Part shown: positions 46,221 to 57,340 of the stretch, in pieces
Numbering within the stretch: position 1 is the stretch's first letter
Layout: each line of letters begins with the position of its first letter
From: Oreohelix idahoensis
Taxonomy: Eukaryota; Mollusca; Gastropoda; Stylommatophora; Oreohelicidae
Direction of reading: 5' to 3'
NCBI GenBank assembly: GCA_024509875.1
Contig: JAMPIV010016252.1
Span: forward strand, 32,501-96,500
Length of the DNA stretch: 64,000 bases
Translations under genes and position numbers: made by a program
Notes under the pieces: generated by a model
The model's database searches: none
Told to the model about the DNA's origin: nothing
The model's input: only the letters and a program-made list of their open reading frames with translations

Positions 46221-49200
46221 GTAGACTTTTGAACAAAATGCCGTCGGGTTGACACACTTCACAGCTTTCATCTGAGTTTACAATATGTCGTTTTCCATCT
46301 CTTTACGTGACATGTCATTTTTCGGTATTAAAATAAATGAACCCCCGTTTTGCTCACGATTCAACAAATTACGTCTTATGATATGGCATTTGTTTTATGG
46401 TTTGCTTAAAGATGGCACTATCTTAAGTGGCCAGTGTATGTTGGCTAGTGGCAATGGGAAGGTGGTTCTGATGTTGGTTCCTTGAAGAGAGTACGGGGCT
46501 TTTTTTTGGTGGACGGATCTACGAGGGAACAGGCCCGATTAATCAAATACCCCGAGCTATTACATAGCTCCTATTGAACGAGTGTCTATGTCAGTTGAAT
46601 GGGCCGGTACAGGAACACACTGTTTTGATAACTTACCTGAGACGAAGAAAAGTCTTGTTGTTGGAAATTGGGGATGTACGCACGCTATTTGAGTGGCCTG
46701 TGGAAAACAGTCAGAGATCACTAACAATTACATGACGCCTCTGTTAGATTTATAGTGGGGTCCATTCCCTGGGCATCCAAGCAGAAGCTCAGCCATGGAC
46801 AGGTTTAGGTGTAATCAATAAACTGATAGGATGGGCACTAAAACTTTGGTTTTAGGTCAGAGATGAGCCTAAAACATCTGCTTGGAGTAGGTTTTATTGC
46901 ACAAACGCAAGATTAGATTGAACCTATGTAATCCAGAGGAATTCACAGTATAATTGCCTTGGGCTGTTCTAACTGTTACCGTCCCGAGCGGTAGTATAAA
47001 TTGTGAAGAATATTTTATACTGGAACAAAATAAGTTTGAAATATTAAGGTCCAGGATACAAAGACTGACGAGCAATGTTTATGAGTACCCATCCGCGCAT
47101 CTTACATAGCTAATACACTCAATTCTATGATAACGAGCCATTGGGTGTCACCCCACCCCTGGACATCAAATGGTCGGATCACAAGCTGTATATGTTCCTA
47201 CGGAAGATGGCTAATGTTATTACCCTAAGTTCCTAATATGACCTCCTATCTAGATCCTCTCTGTTTTTAATTTGTTGCTCTTGCTTGGGGCTATTCACTA
47301 AAACTATTTACCACAACAAGAACTGTAACTCTTTTTAACTTCTATTACTTCAAGATGTATGTTCGGTATATATTTACTACACTTCCTAATTTTATTAAAA
47401 ATTTTCTTTCGTGCTGGAATTAATACTTTCCACTGAAACTCTAACATTTTGTTTTACAACATTTAAAATAAACAAAATCACTGGTAAAATGTTAAAAAAT
47501 TATCTAAATGGCATTTACAATGGTGTCGGAATATGTTTTGTATCTGGGTCCTCGCAGCTCCTAACTATGGTTGTTCGATTCTGTTACCTATTTTTAGGAT
47601 ACAGACCTTAGTAACGTTCATAGTTAGTTTGGCTGTTGTAGGAAATGTATTCTATACTCACTGCCCTTCCAGATGTACTATCATTATAAATATATGTCGT
47701 TTTAGTGTGACATTATACTGGGATCTCTGAGTCAGTAGCCCTGTGTGTTTGGCAAATAATTCATTCTGTTGGATTAGATAGAATGTAACTCTTCTGTCTA
47801 TGGAAGGAAAAAGTAAACAGAGATTCCTAAATGGACAGTGCCATCTTAATGGTGTGGCTGTCCCTCGCCCTGAACCTCAAAGAGGCGCCTCGCACACCAC
47901 ATAGTGATTTTCACAGTAGTGGGCACTGCAATCTTTATTGTGTATCGGATGGTACTGGTGTTCTACATGATACTTAATTTTGGTTCGTTAAACTCAACTT
48001 ATTTGTACTTAGCTACGTTCAAACTCAGTGATATGAGGTTGGGGTCTTAGAGAGTCCTAGTGATTCTGTTCTGATATATCTGGATATGGAGCTTGTGAGT
48101 ATGGTTAACCTACTATTGAATGGTATCCGGAGGTTGTCCTGTTTTCGCCCAACACACAAAAAAAAACATGATTGAAGGAGGCCGAAGGTGCCATGGGGGA
48201 ATTGAGGCCGCAGACCTGTAACGGGTGGTGGGAGGGGCCGAGCGTTTTTTGTAGTCTGGTTGTGAAGGATTGATTTGGGTATTCGTATGTGTTGGAAGAG
48301 GATGCAGGGATGTGGGGAATGCGCGGTGGTAAAGTTGCCGGATATGTTTGTTGGGGGTTTTAGAGCGGGGAATTTTTTGGGTATAAAGGGGACACGAGTA
48401 ATGGCAGATTTTGGGTCGGGGAGATGAAGTATATGGAGGTGGGGGGACAGAAATTGTAGGGGAATATGGTGGGCGTGCGGCCTTTTTTATAGGCGTAAAC
48501 TAAGGGGAGTAGATATTGGGTTAGGGTGGTTTAGGTAGTTGGTATTGTGTGTTGGTGGGTCGTCGGTGTGTTCGTGTGCTTGGGTGTGTGGTGTAGGGTG
48601 TGGGGGCGATGGGTGGGGTTTGGGGGTGGGTGGTGTGTGATGTGTGTGTCGGATAGTGTGTCTAGTGTTGTACGTGTGTCGTCGTATTGTGTTTTTTTGT
48701 ACTTTTTGAGTTTTATAGGCACACCAGTGTTTAGAATTGACAGGCCTTTAGGGTTATTTCTCAATAGGTTATATACAGCGCCGTTATCTGTAGGCGATTT
48801 TTAAGCAGGAGGTTTTGTCGGAGGGGGACCTGGACGTTTAGGTTGTTGTACACGTAGGGGGCACGGTGGCGGCCGGGCTTTTTGTGTGTTTTATTATGTC
48901 GAGTGGGATATTTGGACGTGAGGGAGGGATGTGCTGTGTGGGGCACAGTCTGAGGTGGCGGGTTTCTGTAGCATGAGGTGGGGGGAGAGCGTAGCAGGGC
49001 GTGTGTTGTGGGAGGGGGTGGTCCTGGCAGAAAATGATGGGCAAATAACCACTGGAGGTTAACGTTTTATGAGTTTCTAGTGCGCAGTAGGTGGAATTTA
49101 GGAGGATTATGATGGAATAGAAGTGTGGTGGAATGGAGCAAAGCTGTGGCTAGTGGAGGGGTCCAGCAAGAACCAAATGGAGGCCGATATAAGTTAAGTG

Positions 49201-49788
49201 TATATGAGCGCTTTATGGACGTGGGGGGATTGGTAGTTACTCGGATGGGCGCGGTAGGACGACGATATGTATTATGTAGTTTTATGCACTTCAAACCTAT
49301 TTAGGGTTGGCTATGTGCGGGTGGTTAGAGTGGGGGACTGGCAAGATATGAAGGTTGGCGGCATTACATCCCGTGTGGAAGGGGAGAGGGCGTCTTGGGA
49401 AGGAGACGATGTTACTTCGATCTGAAGAAGGTTGCACAATATAAGTCATCAAAAGATGTCACGTGGTCATTCACGACCTCGCCCCAGGTGGCGTCCCTGG
49501 CAGTGCGACCTTATTCCCTTTTTGTGTACATCATTTGCTACGGTCACGGCGGCCCTTCACTTCGTAACAGTGCCACCCAAACGAATGGGCTTATTTCTTT
49601 GCATATCAAGAATCCTCTATCACCATCCGCCTTCGGGGTTTTCTGTCGGCACTATCCTTTCGGTTTTCTTAAGGGGGTCCATAGACATAGCTGCTCTATA
49701 TTATCCCGTTGGCCACATAGGCGCGTCATGAATTATGAGGACAATGGCCCAACCCAGTTCCAAGAGTATGACAGTGCTGGGGATCGTT
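46221..49788. other. Unassigned region with strong G+T block
   Basis: No gene recognised. 48150-49390 is extremely G+T-rich on the plus strand; in 48541-48660 A and C together are only about a tenth of bases. 49395-49788 is ordinary sequence with overlapping open frames of 134 and 99 codons that show no family motif. Confidence 0.45.
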
Positions 49789-50094
49789 CCAGTTGCTGAT
49801 TCGTTACTGATATGGGCTCAGGGTTGCTCACATTGAGCGTCATGACCTCTGTCTTCTTTAGGTTGATGTTCAAGCCCACTTGCTGGCTATACTTATTAAG
49901 TCTATCCGTTTTTTCCTGGATGTGTTGATGTGAATGTGCTAGCAGTGCAATGTCATCTGCATATTCTAGATCTTCCAATGTCGAAAATGTAGTCCATCTT
50001 ATTCCTCTTGGATTGCCCTCTGTTGTCTGGCGCATCACCCAGTCTATGACTGTTAAAAATAGAGTGGTTGATAAGGGGCATCCCTGTCGTACTG
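49789..50094 (-). pseudogene. RTE LINE RT fragment, unmutated relative
   Basis: About 100 codons covering VRQGCPLSTTLFLTVIDWVMRQTTEG, LEYADDIALLAHSHQHIQEKTDRL and QQVGLNINLKKTEVMTLN. The YADD catalytic box is intact. It is an internal piece of the same family as 33087-34510, with breakpoints at both sides (ccagttgctgatt on the left, ccctgtcgtactg on the right). Its residues match the usual RTE consensus, so it serves as the unmutated reference for that copy. Confidence 0.88.
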
Positions 50095-52583
50095 TTACGA
50101 TGAAACTCAGCCGACCCTGAAGTATTAGATGATATGGTAGAACCCTCATAACATCTGTACCCCCGAATATTGTTGTAATTTTATCGTCAACGGGAATTCT
50201 TCCACCTGGGCTCATTAGCAATGCACAACAGAAATGTGGAATTCCACCTGGGCTCATTAATATGCGTGATAGTAGAGTGGACTCGCCACCACGTTTGCTA
50301 TTAATTTGTAGACGGCTATCTTCCGTGCATTCTGGACATTGCTTTGTCTAAAGGGGAGGTAAAACCACGCCTACTGAAACCTCTAGAGCGATCATAAGCA
50401 AGCATTTCGCTACACCTTTCTTTCGTACCTGCCTTAAAGGCGTAGCCTAAATCAAACGATGGAAGCGGTTAACGATCAGAGGCAGCGTTGGTCCCCGAAA
50501 ACAGATGTAGCAGAGTCTCGCCGTCATTTCACATCTCTGTGTTAACCACAGAATCGCTCGAAGACTAAGACGAACGGGAAAGACGAAGCGGCCAGAGAAT
50601 TGAATAATCGGACGAGGAGCGGGCGGCTAGATTCTCGATTTCTTCTTGAGTTCAAGAAAGGTGTTAGATTCTAACATGTCCCCCGATCTTACATTCCATT
50701 TCATATAAATAGAAACCCTGGAAAACGCAATTTTAACATTCGTTTGCCAGAGATTTTCAACACACTAGCTTATAGTTAAATCCTGCTAGAATTCCCTCTG
50801 GATTTTTGGCTATATTGGAGTGTAGTTATTCTGTGCTAAAACGGTATAATATATTTGTTTCTAGTGATCAGTGGTCTAGTTCACTCATTTTTATTTCACT
50901 GGATTTTGTGTTGATTTAAATCTATCAAATTAAACCTATCTCAAAATTTTTCAGTTGAAAATTTAATGATATATCTATTACGTTATTTCCAAAGATAATA
51001 GATGCTTAAACGTTTAAATTAACTTTTAAATTCGCGAAGGAATTTATAACTAATTAATTAAGTTAAGTCCTATATATAGATGTGTGTTTTAACCATTACA
51101 CTCGCGAAGTGTTTTCTTAATATATGTAATTAAATACGCGAGTGTATATAATAGTCTTAACGGTAAATTTATCGCGCTTTAGAATGTTATTTGATTTTTC
51201 GGTATGATTACATGTTTTCTATCTTTAATATAGGGTGATCATTACCTTTGCGTCCCTGCAAAAACATTGTATAGAGTCCTCCAGACTCGGTTCTAAAAAA
51301 CCTACAGATATTTTGATGAACAGTTTAAATTTTAATCTTCAGACGATCCTGTTGGTGTCCAGCTATCTGAATTTTCCAGAAATAAAGTAAATCCAAGAAC
51401 AATTTACCACGTCATCAATTATATTAAGATTAACTGGAGAAGAACTTTGCCAGAGCTATATTTATACTTTAGTTACTGCTCTACTGCGAAAGAGAATAGA
51501 AATCTTCTGAACACTGACTGTGCATATTTGTCTTCACTGGATTTTAAACCCCTCGAAGTAAACCATACCTCACTGGTCAGTTGTTGTCATCTAGCATGAG
51601 AAGTTTTTTTTTACCACCAGCTGTGAAATCAAAGAGACCACACCATTATCTCTACCTGTATTTGTGACCGTGCCATCCCTTACAAAATTTTCCTCTAATC
51701 AAAAACCAACAGAACACTTAGGCTTCTTCTTCCAGCGATTACGAGAATATTTGCTACAAGCCAATCTCGCTAATCTGGGGCTGAACGAAGGAAAGACATT
51801 TTTCATTTTGTCTAGTGTTTAACGGCTGTTGTGTATTGTTCTATGGAGTGCCAGATTCTATGATCGGTAAGTGTGTGTGAGTAAATGAGTGTTGGCCATC
51901 ACGAGCGTGCATGAATGACCTGAGATTTATTTTGCAATCATTTTTAATTTGCCTACCTGGTAATTACTTTTACTGTATTCCCTGTATTGTTCCTTTTTAA
52001 GTGGGATTTTATAACTCTGTTTATCCCCACCCCCTTACATTTGCTTAGTAAAAGGGAAAACAATTGAGAATAAAAGGACTATTTCTACCACCCATACCTA
52101 GTACTGTTACACCTCTTTTCAGAGTAATTAAATTTACTGTTGGGTTATATTATCTATTTTTCCTGATGACTACCTATCTTTGGACTGCGATTATCTTTCG
52201 TTAATACAAGCGGGAAAGGCTGATTGGATACTCCTCCTCATACACCCCCCCCCCCCATCTTGTTTTTTGTATTTTTTTGTATCTATGATAATTTTCTGTT
52301 ATCTGAAAAATGTTGTGATTGATTTAATGATAAATAAACATCATAAAACTTTTAGTACTATGTTGGAAGACCCAAGCCCAAATTACCCATTTTGTTTACA
52401 ATACTTTGTATTCACGTAACGTCCGTGTGTTTGAAACACCAAATTGGTGTGAGCGCATGTGTGTTTGGAAACTGGCAAATAATTGTTTAGCCAGGAGAGT
52501 TTAAGGAGTAGTTTGAGAGAAAAGGATTGTCGTATAGGAGTCTGTCCTTACTCTCCCCAGCACTCTGTGAAGCAACTACTTAC
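50095..52583. other. No gene; one short direct repeat
   Basis: AT-rich, unassigned. A direct repeat of ggaattc(tt)ccacctgggctcatta occurs at 50193-50219 and 50238-50259. No coding sequence that I can support. A run of 10 C lies near 52246-52256. Confidence 0.45.
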
Positions 52584-52720
52584 TTTCTAACTTTTTCTAT
52601 CACAGAGCCTTCACCATCATTCTTCACTCTAAACGGGACCACTATTTCTAAGACTCCTCTCAAAATAAACTTACGACACGTACTCCTGTCTTCACATTCC
52701 ATTGGTCCGTCTATCATACC
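52584..52720 (-). other. Candidate host exon cut by a gypsy insertion
   Basis: On the minus strand 137 bp of open frame reads TGMIDGPMECEDRSTCRKF, then ILRGVLEIVVPF and SVIEKVRK. It ends at AGAAA|GTAAGTAG, a strong-looking 5' splice site. The other end is the first base of the gypsy LTR at 52721, so the upstream part would lie beyond the element, outside the window. It has a coding-like residue mix but no family that I recognise. Evidence is only an open frame plus one splice motif. Confidence 0.3.
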
Positions 52721-53673
52721 TGTTGAGTGCGCATCATGGGGCATAGCGATTATGTTAAAGTGGAGTTGGAGAGAGATCGCTTTGAACCATGTTGTACACT
52801 CACCAAACACAAAATAAATGCGATCATTAACTATTACTACGAGGTAGCGTAAAATGACGTAGAAGACATAGTGACAGGATTCCATAGCGTCGGCTTGTGT
52901 GGCAAGGTCCACTTATGGCAGTGTAGTTGATTCTACGCTCAAAGTGTTTATATTAGATGTAGATTTCAAGTAGACATCTAGTGTGATTCTAATTCAATTG
53001 GGGATAAACCCATCTCGACAGGAGTTATGAGATTCGGGTAAGATTTATTCTACTATAGCCACCAGAGATATTTGAACAGATCAAGCGTATCGTAACCGTC
53101 ATGGAAGGGTATGGACGCACAAAGAAAATTTGTATGATTGCCGACTAAAAGAAGATGTGCAGGAAGGCACCGAAGTGAAATACTATGTATATGGAAGGAA
53201 GACAAAATGTGTCCAGTGGAATTCCTAAGAATAAAATATGAAGGAAATAATAATTATGCTATGGAAGCACTTAAAAGAAAGATAAGTCTTGATAGCCTAA
53301 AGAATTTTGAAGAAGCATGGACTTATGCAGAAATAATTTATGAAATGCTAGAATCGATGTTTTAAATGAAACTGTCAAATTGTATTAAGAGCAATGTGTC
53401 GCTCATATAAGTTCCTGTGTTGAATAAAGTGAAAGTCGTTTAAACACAGAAGTTTTCGAGAAATGATTTCCAGTTGGAAGCATGAGTTTGCAGAGATACA
53501 ACCAGTTAATATTTGATGACAGTTAGTCAGATGAAAAGACTTAGAACACAAAGAACAGTTCGATTACGGAAAAAACTGTGGCCAGAATTTTGATGACTAC
53601 ATTTCAGAACAGTAATACAATATCCCTAGACATCCTTTAACATACTGGAGCCAGAAGGAAAAGTTCTTTAACA
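52721..53673 (+). repeat. 5' LTR of gypsy element 5 (part confirmed by homology)
   Basis: Matches 60625-61577. The true 3' end of this LTR is further right but cannot be fixed, because the 3' copy is interrupted. No clear primer-binding site was found between here and gag. Confidence 0.85.
53207..53365 (+). CDS. Small ORF inside gypsy 5 LTR
   Basis: 52 codons, MCPVEFLRIKYEGNNNYAME and onward, Lys/Glu-rich and helical-looking. The identical sequence is at 61111-61269 in the 3' LTR; by eye no difference is seen in these 159 bp, while the first ~450 bp of the two LTRs differ at many sites. It may be a chance ORF in a recently converted segment or a small protein encoded in the LTR. No family recognised. 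Confidence 0.25.
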   Translation: MCPVEFLRIKYEGNNNYAMEALKRKISLDSLKNFEEAWTYAEIIYEMLESMF

Positions 53674-54687
53674 GATAGGACCCGAGAAAATTCATTTGGT
53701 TTCTAGTCCGGTAGTCACCACTACAAATATATGCAACATTAGTCAAGCTTTTCAATAAGGAAACAGCTCCAATATACAAGGTATTGAAAATACTTTATCA
53801 AGAACATTTATCGTTTTAAGAAGGTCAAGGTCAAGGAACAACCTTATAACGGCAAGAAAGGATCAAGGTTTGGAGCAACCTAATTAAGATGAGAATATCG
53901 CCAGAAACAACTATCATCAGCTGGAAAAGGGTAGTGAACTGAACATTTTGAACTATATTTCGTTTACCTGTAAATTTTTATTCGGCAACACGAAGCAGTG
54001 ACGTCATATGCAAATGTTCCCAACTGCCAAAAGTCAAACAAGCCTCTACAAGGAAACTCAGGATTTCACTCAAAATAATTCAAGATCAGCATCCTTCGAT
54101 CAACACGTCGAATAGATGATATACGAAGCATCGAAGATTACAATACCAGCTTAGCTAGAGAAGGGTACTTTCCAGGATCTGGGTGAGATCGTTCCTTCGT
54201 AAAATCAAACAGTCAAGAACCAGGACTGAGGAAGATATTTTACCACTGCAGATAAGTTCATGTTCAATGTCGAGACGTATTATCTGATCATCTGAACACC
54301 CATACGTCACCTTTTCTTGCAGATCATTATCTTTTATCATTATATTATACGTTTATCATCCTTGTTTGTATTGCGGGATTGATTGGTAGGGCTTAATATT
54401 TCTGTAACTTCTTCTGAAGATCCAGAAATGTTAACGATTCTGTAGGGTTTTATTGAATGAATTGTCAAAGAAGTCCAGTGATTACACTGTGGAGTATTTG
54501 TCTTTGATAATCCATTGAATATATTTAATAATTGTTTAGCTGTATCGTCAAGGTATCGCGTCTACTTTGGTTAATATTCTTATTTACGTAAGAAGTCACT
54601 GTTTATTCGTTTGTTCACTATCTCCATCTTGTCTTCTTGTTATATTCGAATACCACTTTCTGTAATTGTGTGTCAATTTTTGTCTTG
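53674..54687. other. Remaining LTR/leader of gypsy element 5
   Basis: AT-rich, non-coding. It presumably includes the end of the 5' LTR and the primer-binding site, neither of which I could place. Confidence 0.4.
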
Positions 54688-54699
54688 TTTGATTAATTA

Positions 54700-54945
54700 G
54701 TCGGCGTCTGTGGCCTAATGGATATGAACGCAGTTTCATAATCCAGATATACCAGGTTCGAAACCTGCTGCAGGCGGTTTGGTAGCAGATCGCTTTGTGT
54801 GGATTTTTAACAATGGTATAAGCGCCGTACCGTTCAGAAAGCAATGGCAAACTACTGAATGAAATAATTGCCTAGAAAAATCACAAACAGCAAATAAAAG
54901 CTGGGGTTGATTGCCACGTCCTGTAAAGGATAAGCAACTAACTTT
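54700..54945 (+). mobile_element. tRNA-derived SINE in gypsy 5 leader
   Basis: About 246 bp flanked by a 12-bp target duplication tttgattaatta (54688-54699 and 54946-54957). The head has RNA polymerase III promoter boxes: a tRNA A-box-like tggcctaatgg (54710) and a B-box ggttcgaaacc (about 54755). The A-box region, tgtggcctaatggata, resembles tRNA-Arg, but the anticodon arm is not tRNA-like. The body contains ggcaaactactg and a ttgcctagaaaa segment of the kind seen in conserved SINE central domains. It ends in a short T run at the duplication. Confidence 0.8.
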
Positions 54946-55200
54946 TTTGATTAATTAATATTTTGATACACATTTTCTTTATTTATGTACTTGTTGGACT
55001 TAGTTTCTTTTTATCTGTTGTGGAATGTTCTGTGATTTGTAAACAATCATTATCATCATCTTTGGCTAACTTGTGCCATTCATTACCATTGTATGTAACA
55101 TTGCTCTTACATGAATTGAAATTACGTTTAAACAAATATATTGTTATCGATATTGATAATTAAATAATACTGCATGAAACAGATACGTTTACCTATAATC

Positions 55201-57021
55201 ATGTCATCCTTAGAAGATTTCAGACAGGAAGGTATAAGAAAAGGTTTATCAGGTGCGAAATTAGATGATTATGCAGAAACCAAATATGATAAACATGTAG
55301 CCCACTTAGACAAAATATCAGAACGTGAACTAAGGGCACAAGAAAATGAATTGAGAGCTAAGGATTTGGCTCAGAAGGAGAAAGATCGTGAACATGAATT
55401 GGCCTTAGACAGATTAAAAATTGAGGATACCGCTCCGGCAATAGAAAAAGAGTATAAATTAAAAATGGAGGCAATGGAGAAAGAAGAGAAATTTAAAATG
55501 GAGGCAATGGAGAAAGAAGAGAAATTAAAAATGGAGGCAATGGAGAAAGAAGAGAAATTAAAAATGGAGGCAATGAAGAAAGAAGAGAAATTGAAAATGG
55601 AATCTGATGCTCTGGTACGAGATGCAAGGGAAAAAGAGCATAAAATGAAAATGGAAGAGAAAGAAAAAGAAATTGAACTAGCAAAAATCCATTCTCAGGC
55701 CTCCGGTGATAACTTTGGATCAAATAATGATCATTTGTCATGGATGCCAAAATTCAAATTGCCTAATTTTATCGATACTCGAGATTGTATCGATAGTTCT
55801 TTCGAAAAATTTGAGATGAAAGCCAACGATATGAAAATACCTAAATATCGCTGGAGCAATTTAGTATCAGATCATTTGACAGCAAATGCCCAGAAATGTT
55901 TCATGCAATTAGATCAACAAAGTCGACTAGACTTTGATATTGTAAAGCAAGCCCTGTTAATAAAATTCAGGTATACGGAAAAAGGTTTTAGGGAAAAATT
56001 TCATGCAATCTTACCTGATAAGAAGGTTGACTTCGGAGAATTTATCTCCTCCATAAAACTTTACCTCAATCGTTGGATTGAGTTAGCTGAAGTCCGTAAG
56101 ACTTATGAATGGATAATTGATTTAATGGTAAGAGATAAGATTCTTTCGGCATGTAGTGCCGACCTAACAGCTTTTTTGCAGGAAAGACGTCCAAAGACCA
56201 TTGATGAGTGTGAGAAACTTGGTCGACATTATGTCGTCACCCATTCAGACAGAGATATCAAGAGATCTGCACCAGATGATTCATTACCGGTGGGTGCTGC
56301 CTATCATGACTTTGGAGACTACCGTCAACGTTCTAAAAGTTCGGATGGTAGAAACAGGTTTAATTTTAGCTCCTCCAATAAAGGAAGATACAATTTTTCA
56401 AGAAGGTATTCACCTGCACCACATGAGAGAAATAGGTTTCGTAATTTCTCCAACAGGGGTAGTGGATATCACAATGGTAGATGGAATAATGAAAGACCAC
56501 AATGGGATTGTAGGTTCAAGAATTATCAAAATAATCAAAACATTGATGATAGACAGAATTACAAGAAAGGTGGTAACCAAAATAATTCACGACACGCCAG
56601 CAGAAAACAACATACCAATCGTTGTGTGGAGCAACGTAATGCTACTCTTGATACCTACCATGCGAATGCCTGTGTCATAAGGTCAAACAATACTGAGGAG
56701 TGTACAGAATGTAAAACTTTGTATGTACCAGGATCTCAAACGAGATTACTATGCGGTCATACATTGCCTACGAAAGCATCATGTGAGAACATAGGACGTC
56801 TCACGATACATAAGGGTTTCGTATATAATAGGCCCATAACTGTATTGAGGGACACGGGATCAACTATTGTAGGTATTAGAGAATCACTTATTGATAAAAC
56901 CGCTTTGACTGGTGAGTCAGTAAAATGTGTCACATTTGGTGGGACTATTGAATGGTTCTCACTGGCAAAGGTAGAAATAGACACACCTTTTTATACTGGT
57001 CTGGTGACAACATGTGTTTAA
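55201..57021 (+). CDS. gag: Gypsy 5 gag-protease fusion frame
   Basis: Start chosen at MSSLEDFRQEG (55201), matching gag of element 1; an upstream ATG at 55174 is less likely. Coiled coil follows with an 11-residue tandem repeat (MEAMEKEEKLK, 33-bp units, about 55463-55606). Next are a capsid-like domain (MPKFKLPNFIDTRDCIDSSFEKF ... IVKQALLIKFRYTEKGF ... LMVRDKILSA ... ERRPKTIDECEKL) and an Asn/Arg-rich tail. ECTECKTLYV...LLCGHTLP is at 56698-56769. Retropepsin VLRDTGSTIVG has Asp-Thr-Gly at 56851-56859. Unlike element 1, gag and protease share one uninterrupted frame. It ends in TAA where relatives have Leu; homology (INPITDLIIGNIPGVKECS) continues in frame to about 57340. Confidence 0.9.
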   Translation: MSSLEDFRQEGIRKGLSGAKLDDYAETKYDKHVAHLDKISERELRAQENELRAKDLAQKEKDREHELALDRLKIEDTAPAIEKEYKLKMEAMEKEEKFKMEAMEKEEKLKMEAMEKEEKLKMEAMKKEEKLKMESDALVRDAREKEHKMKMEEKEKEIELAKIHSQASGDNFGSNNDHLSWMPKFKLPNFIDTRDCIDSSFEKFEMKANDMKIPKYRWSNLVSDHLTANAQKCFMQLDQQSRLDFDIVKQALLIKFRYTEKGFREKFHAILPDKKVDFGEFISSIKLYLNRWIELAEVRKTYEWIIDLMVRDKILSACSADLTAFLQERRPKTIDECEKLGRHYVVTHSDRDIKRSAPDDSLPVGAAYHDFGDYRQRSKSSDGRNRFNFSSSNKGRYNFSRRYSPAPHERNRFRNFSNRGSGYHNGRWNNERPQWDCRFKNYQNNQNIDDRQNYKKGGNQNNSRHASRKQHTNRCVEQRNATLDTYHANACVIRSNNTEECTECKTLYVPGSQTRLLCGHTLPTKASCENIGRLTIHKGFVYNRPITVLRDTGSTIVGIRESLIDKTALTGESVKCVTFGGTIEWFSLAKVEIDTPFYTGLVTTCV

Positions 57022-57340
57022 ATAAATCCAATTACAGATTTAATAATTGGAAATATCCCTGGAGTAAAAGAATGTTCTCTGGGTGAGATTGAAGAATGGG
57101 TTAAATTCCACCAACTCATTGCTAATGCTGTAGTCCCTAGGGCTCAACAGGCAGCTGATTTAAACGCTGAGTCACCATCAGTAGTATCGGAAGACGCATC
57201 TTTACGACATGCACATGATATTACTCCAGTGTTGTTCGTAACAAAACAAAAAGAAGACGAATCTTTGAGACGTTTATTTAATTTTGCTCAATCAGGAGAG
57301 GTCATACCTACAAAACAATCAACATCTTGTTTTAAATTGA

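Noticed and set aside
48531..48804. His/Pro/Thr-rich and Val/Gly/Cys-rich ORFs in the G+T block
   Set aside because: Open frames forced by biased composition; no conserved motif.
49395..49799. A 134-codon open frame as a host gene
   Set aside because: Three overlapping frames on both strands, no motif, no splice context, and the frame runs into the LINE fragment.
54700..54775. A tRNA gene, because of A-box and B-box matches
   Set aside because: No cloverleaf: the anticodon arm does not pair and the acceptor ends do not match. The target duplication and longer body identify it as a SINE.
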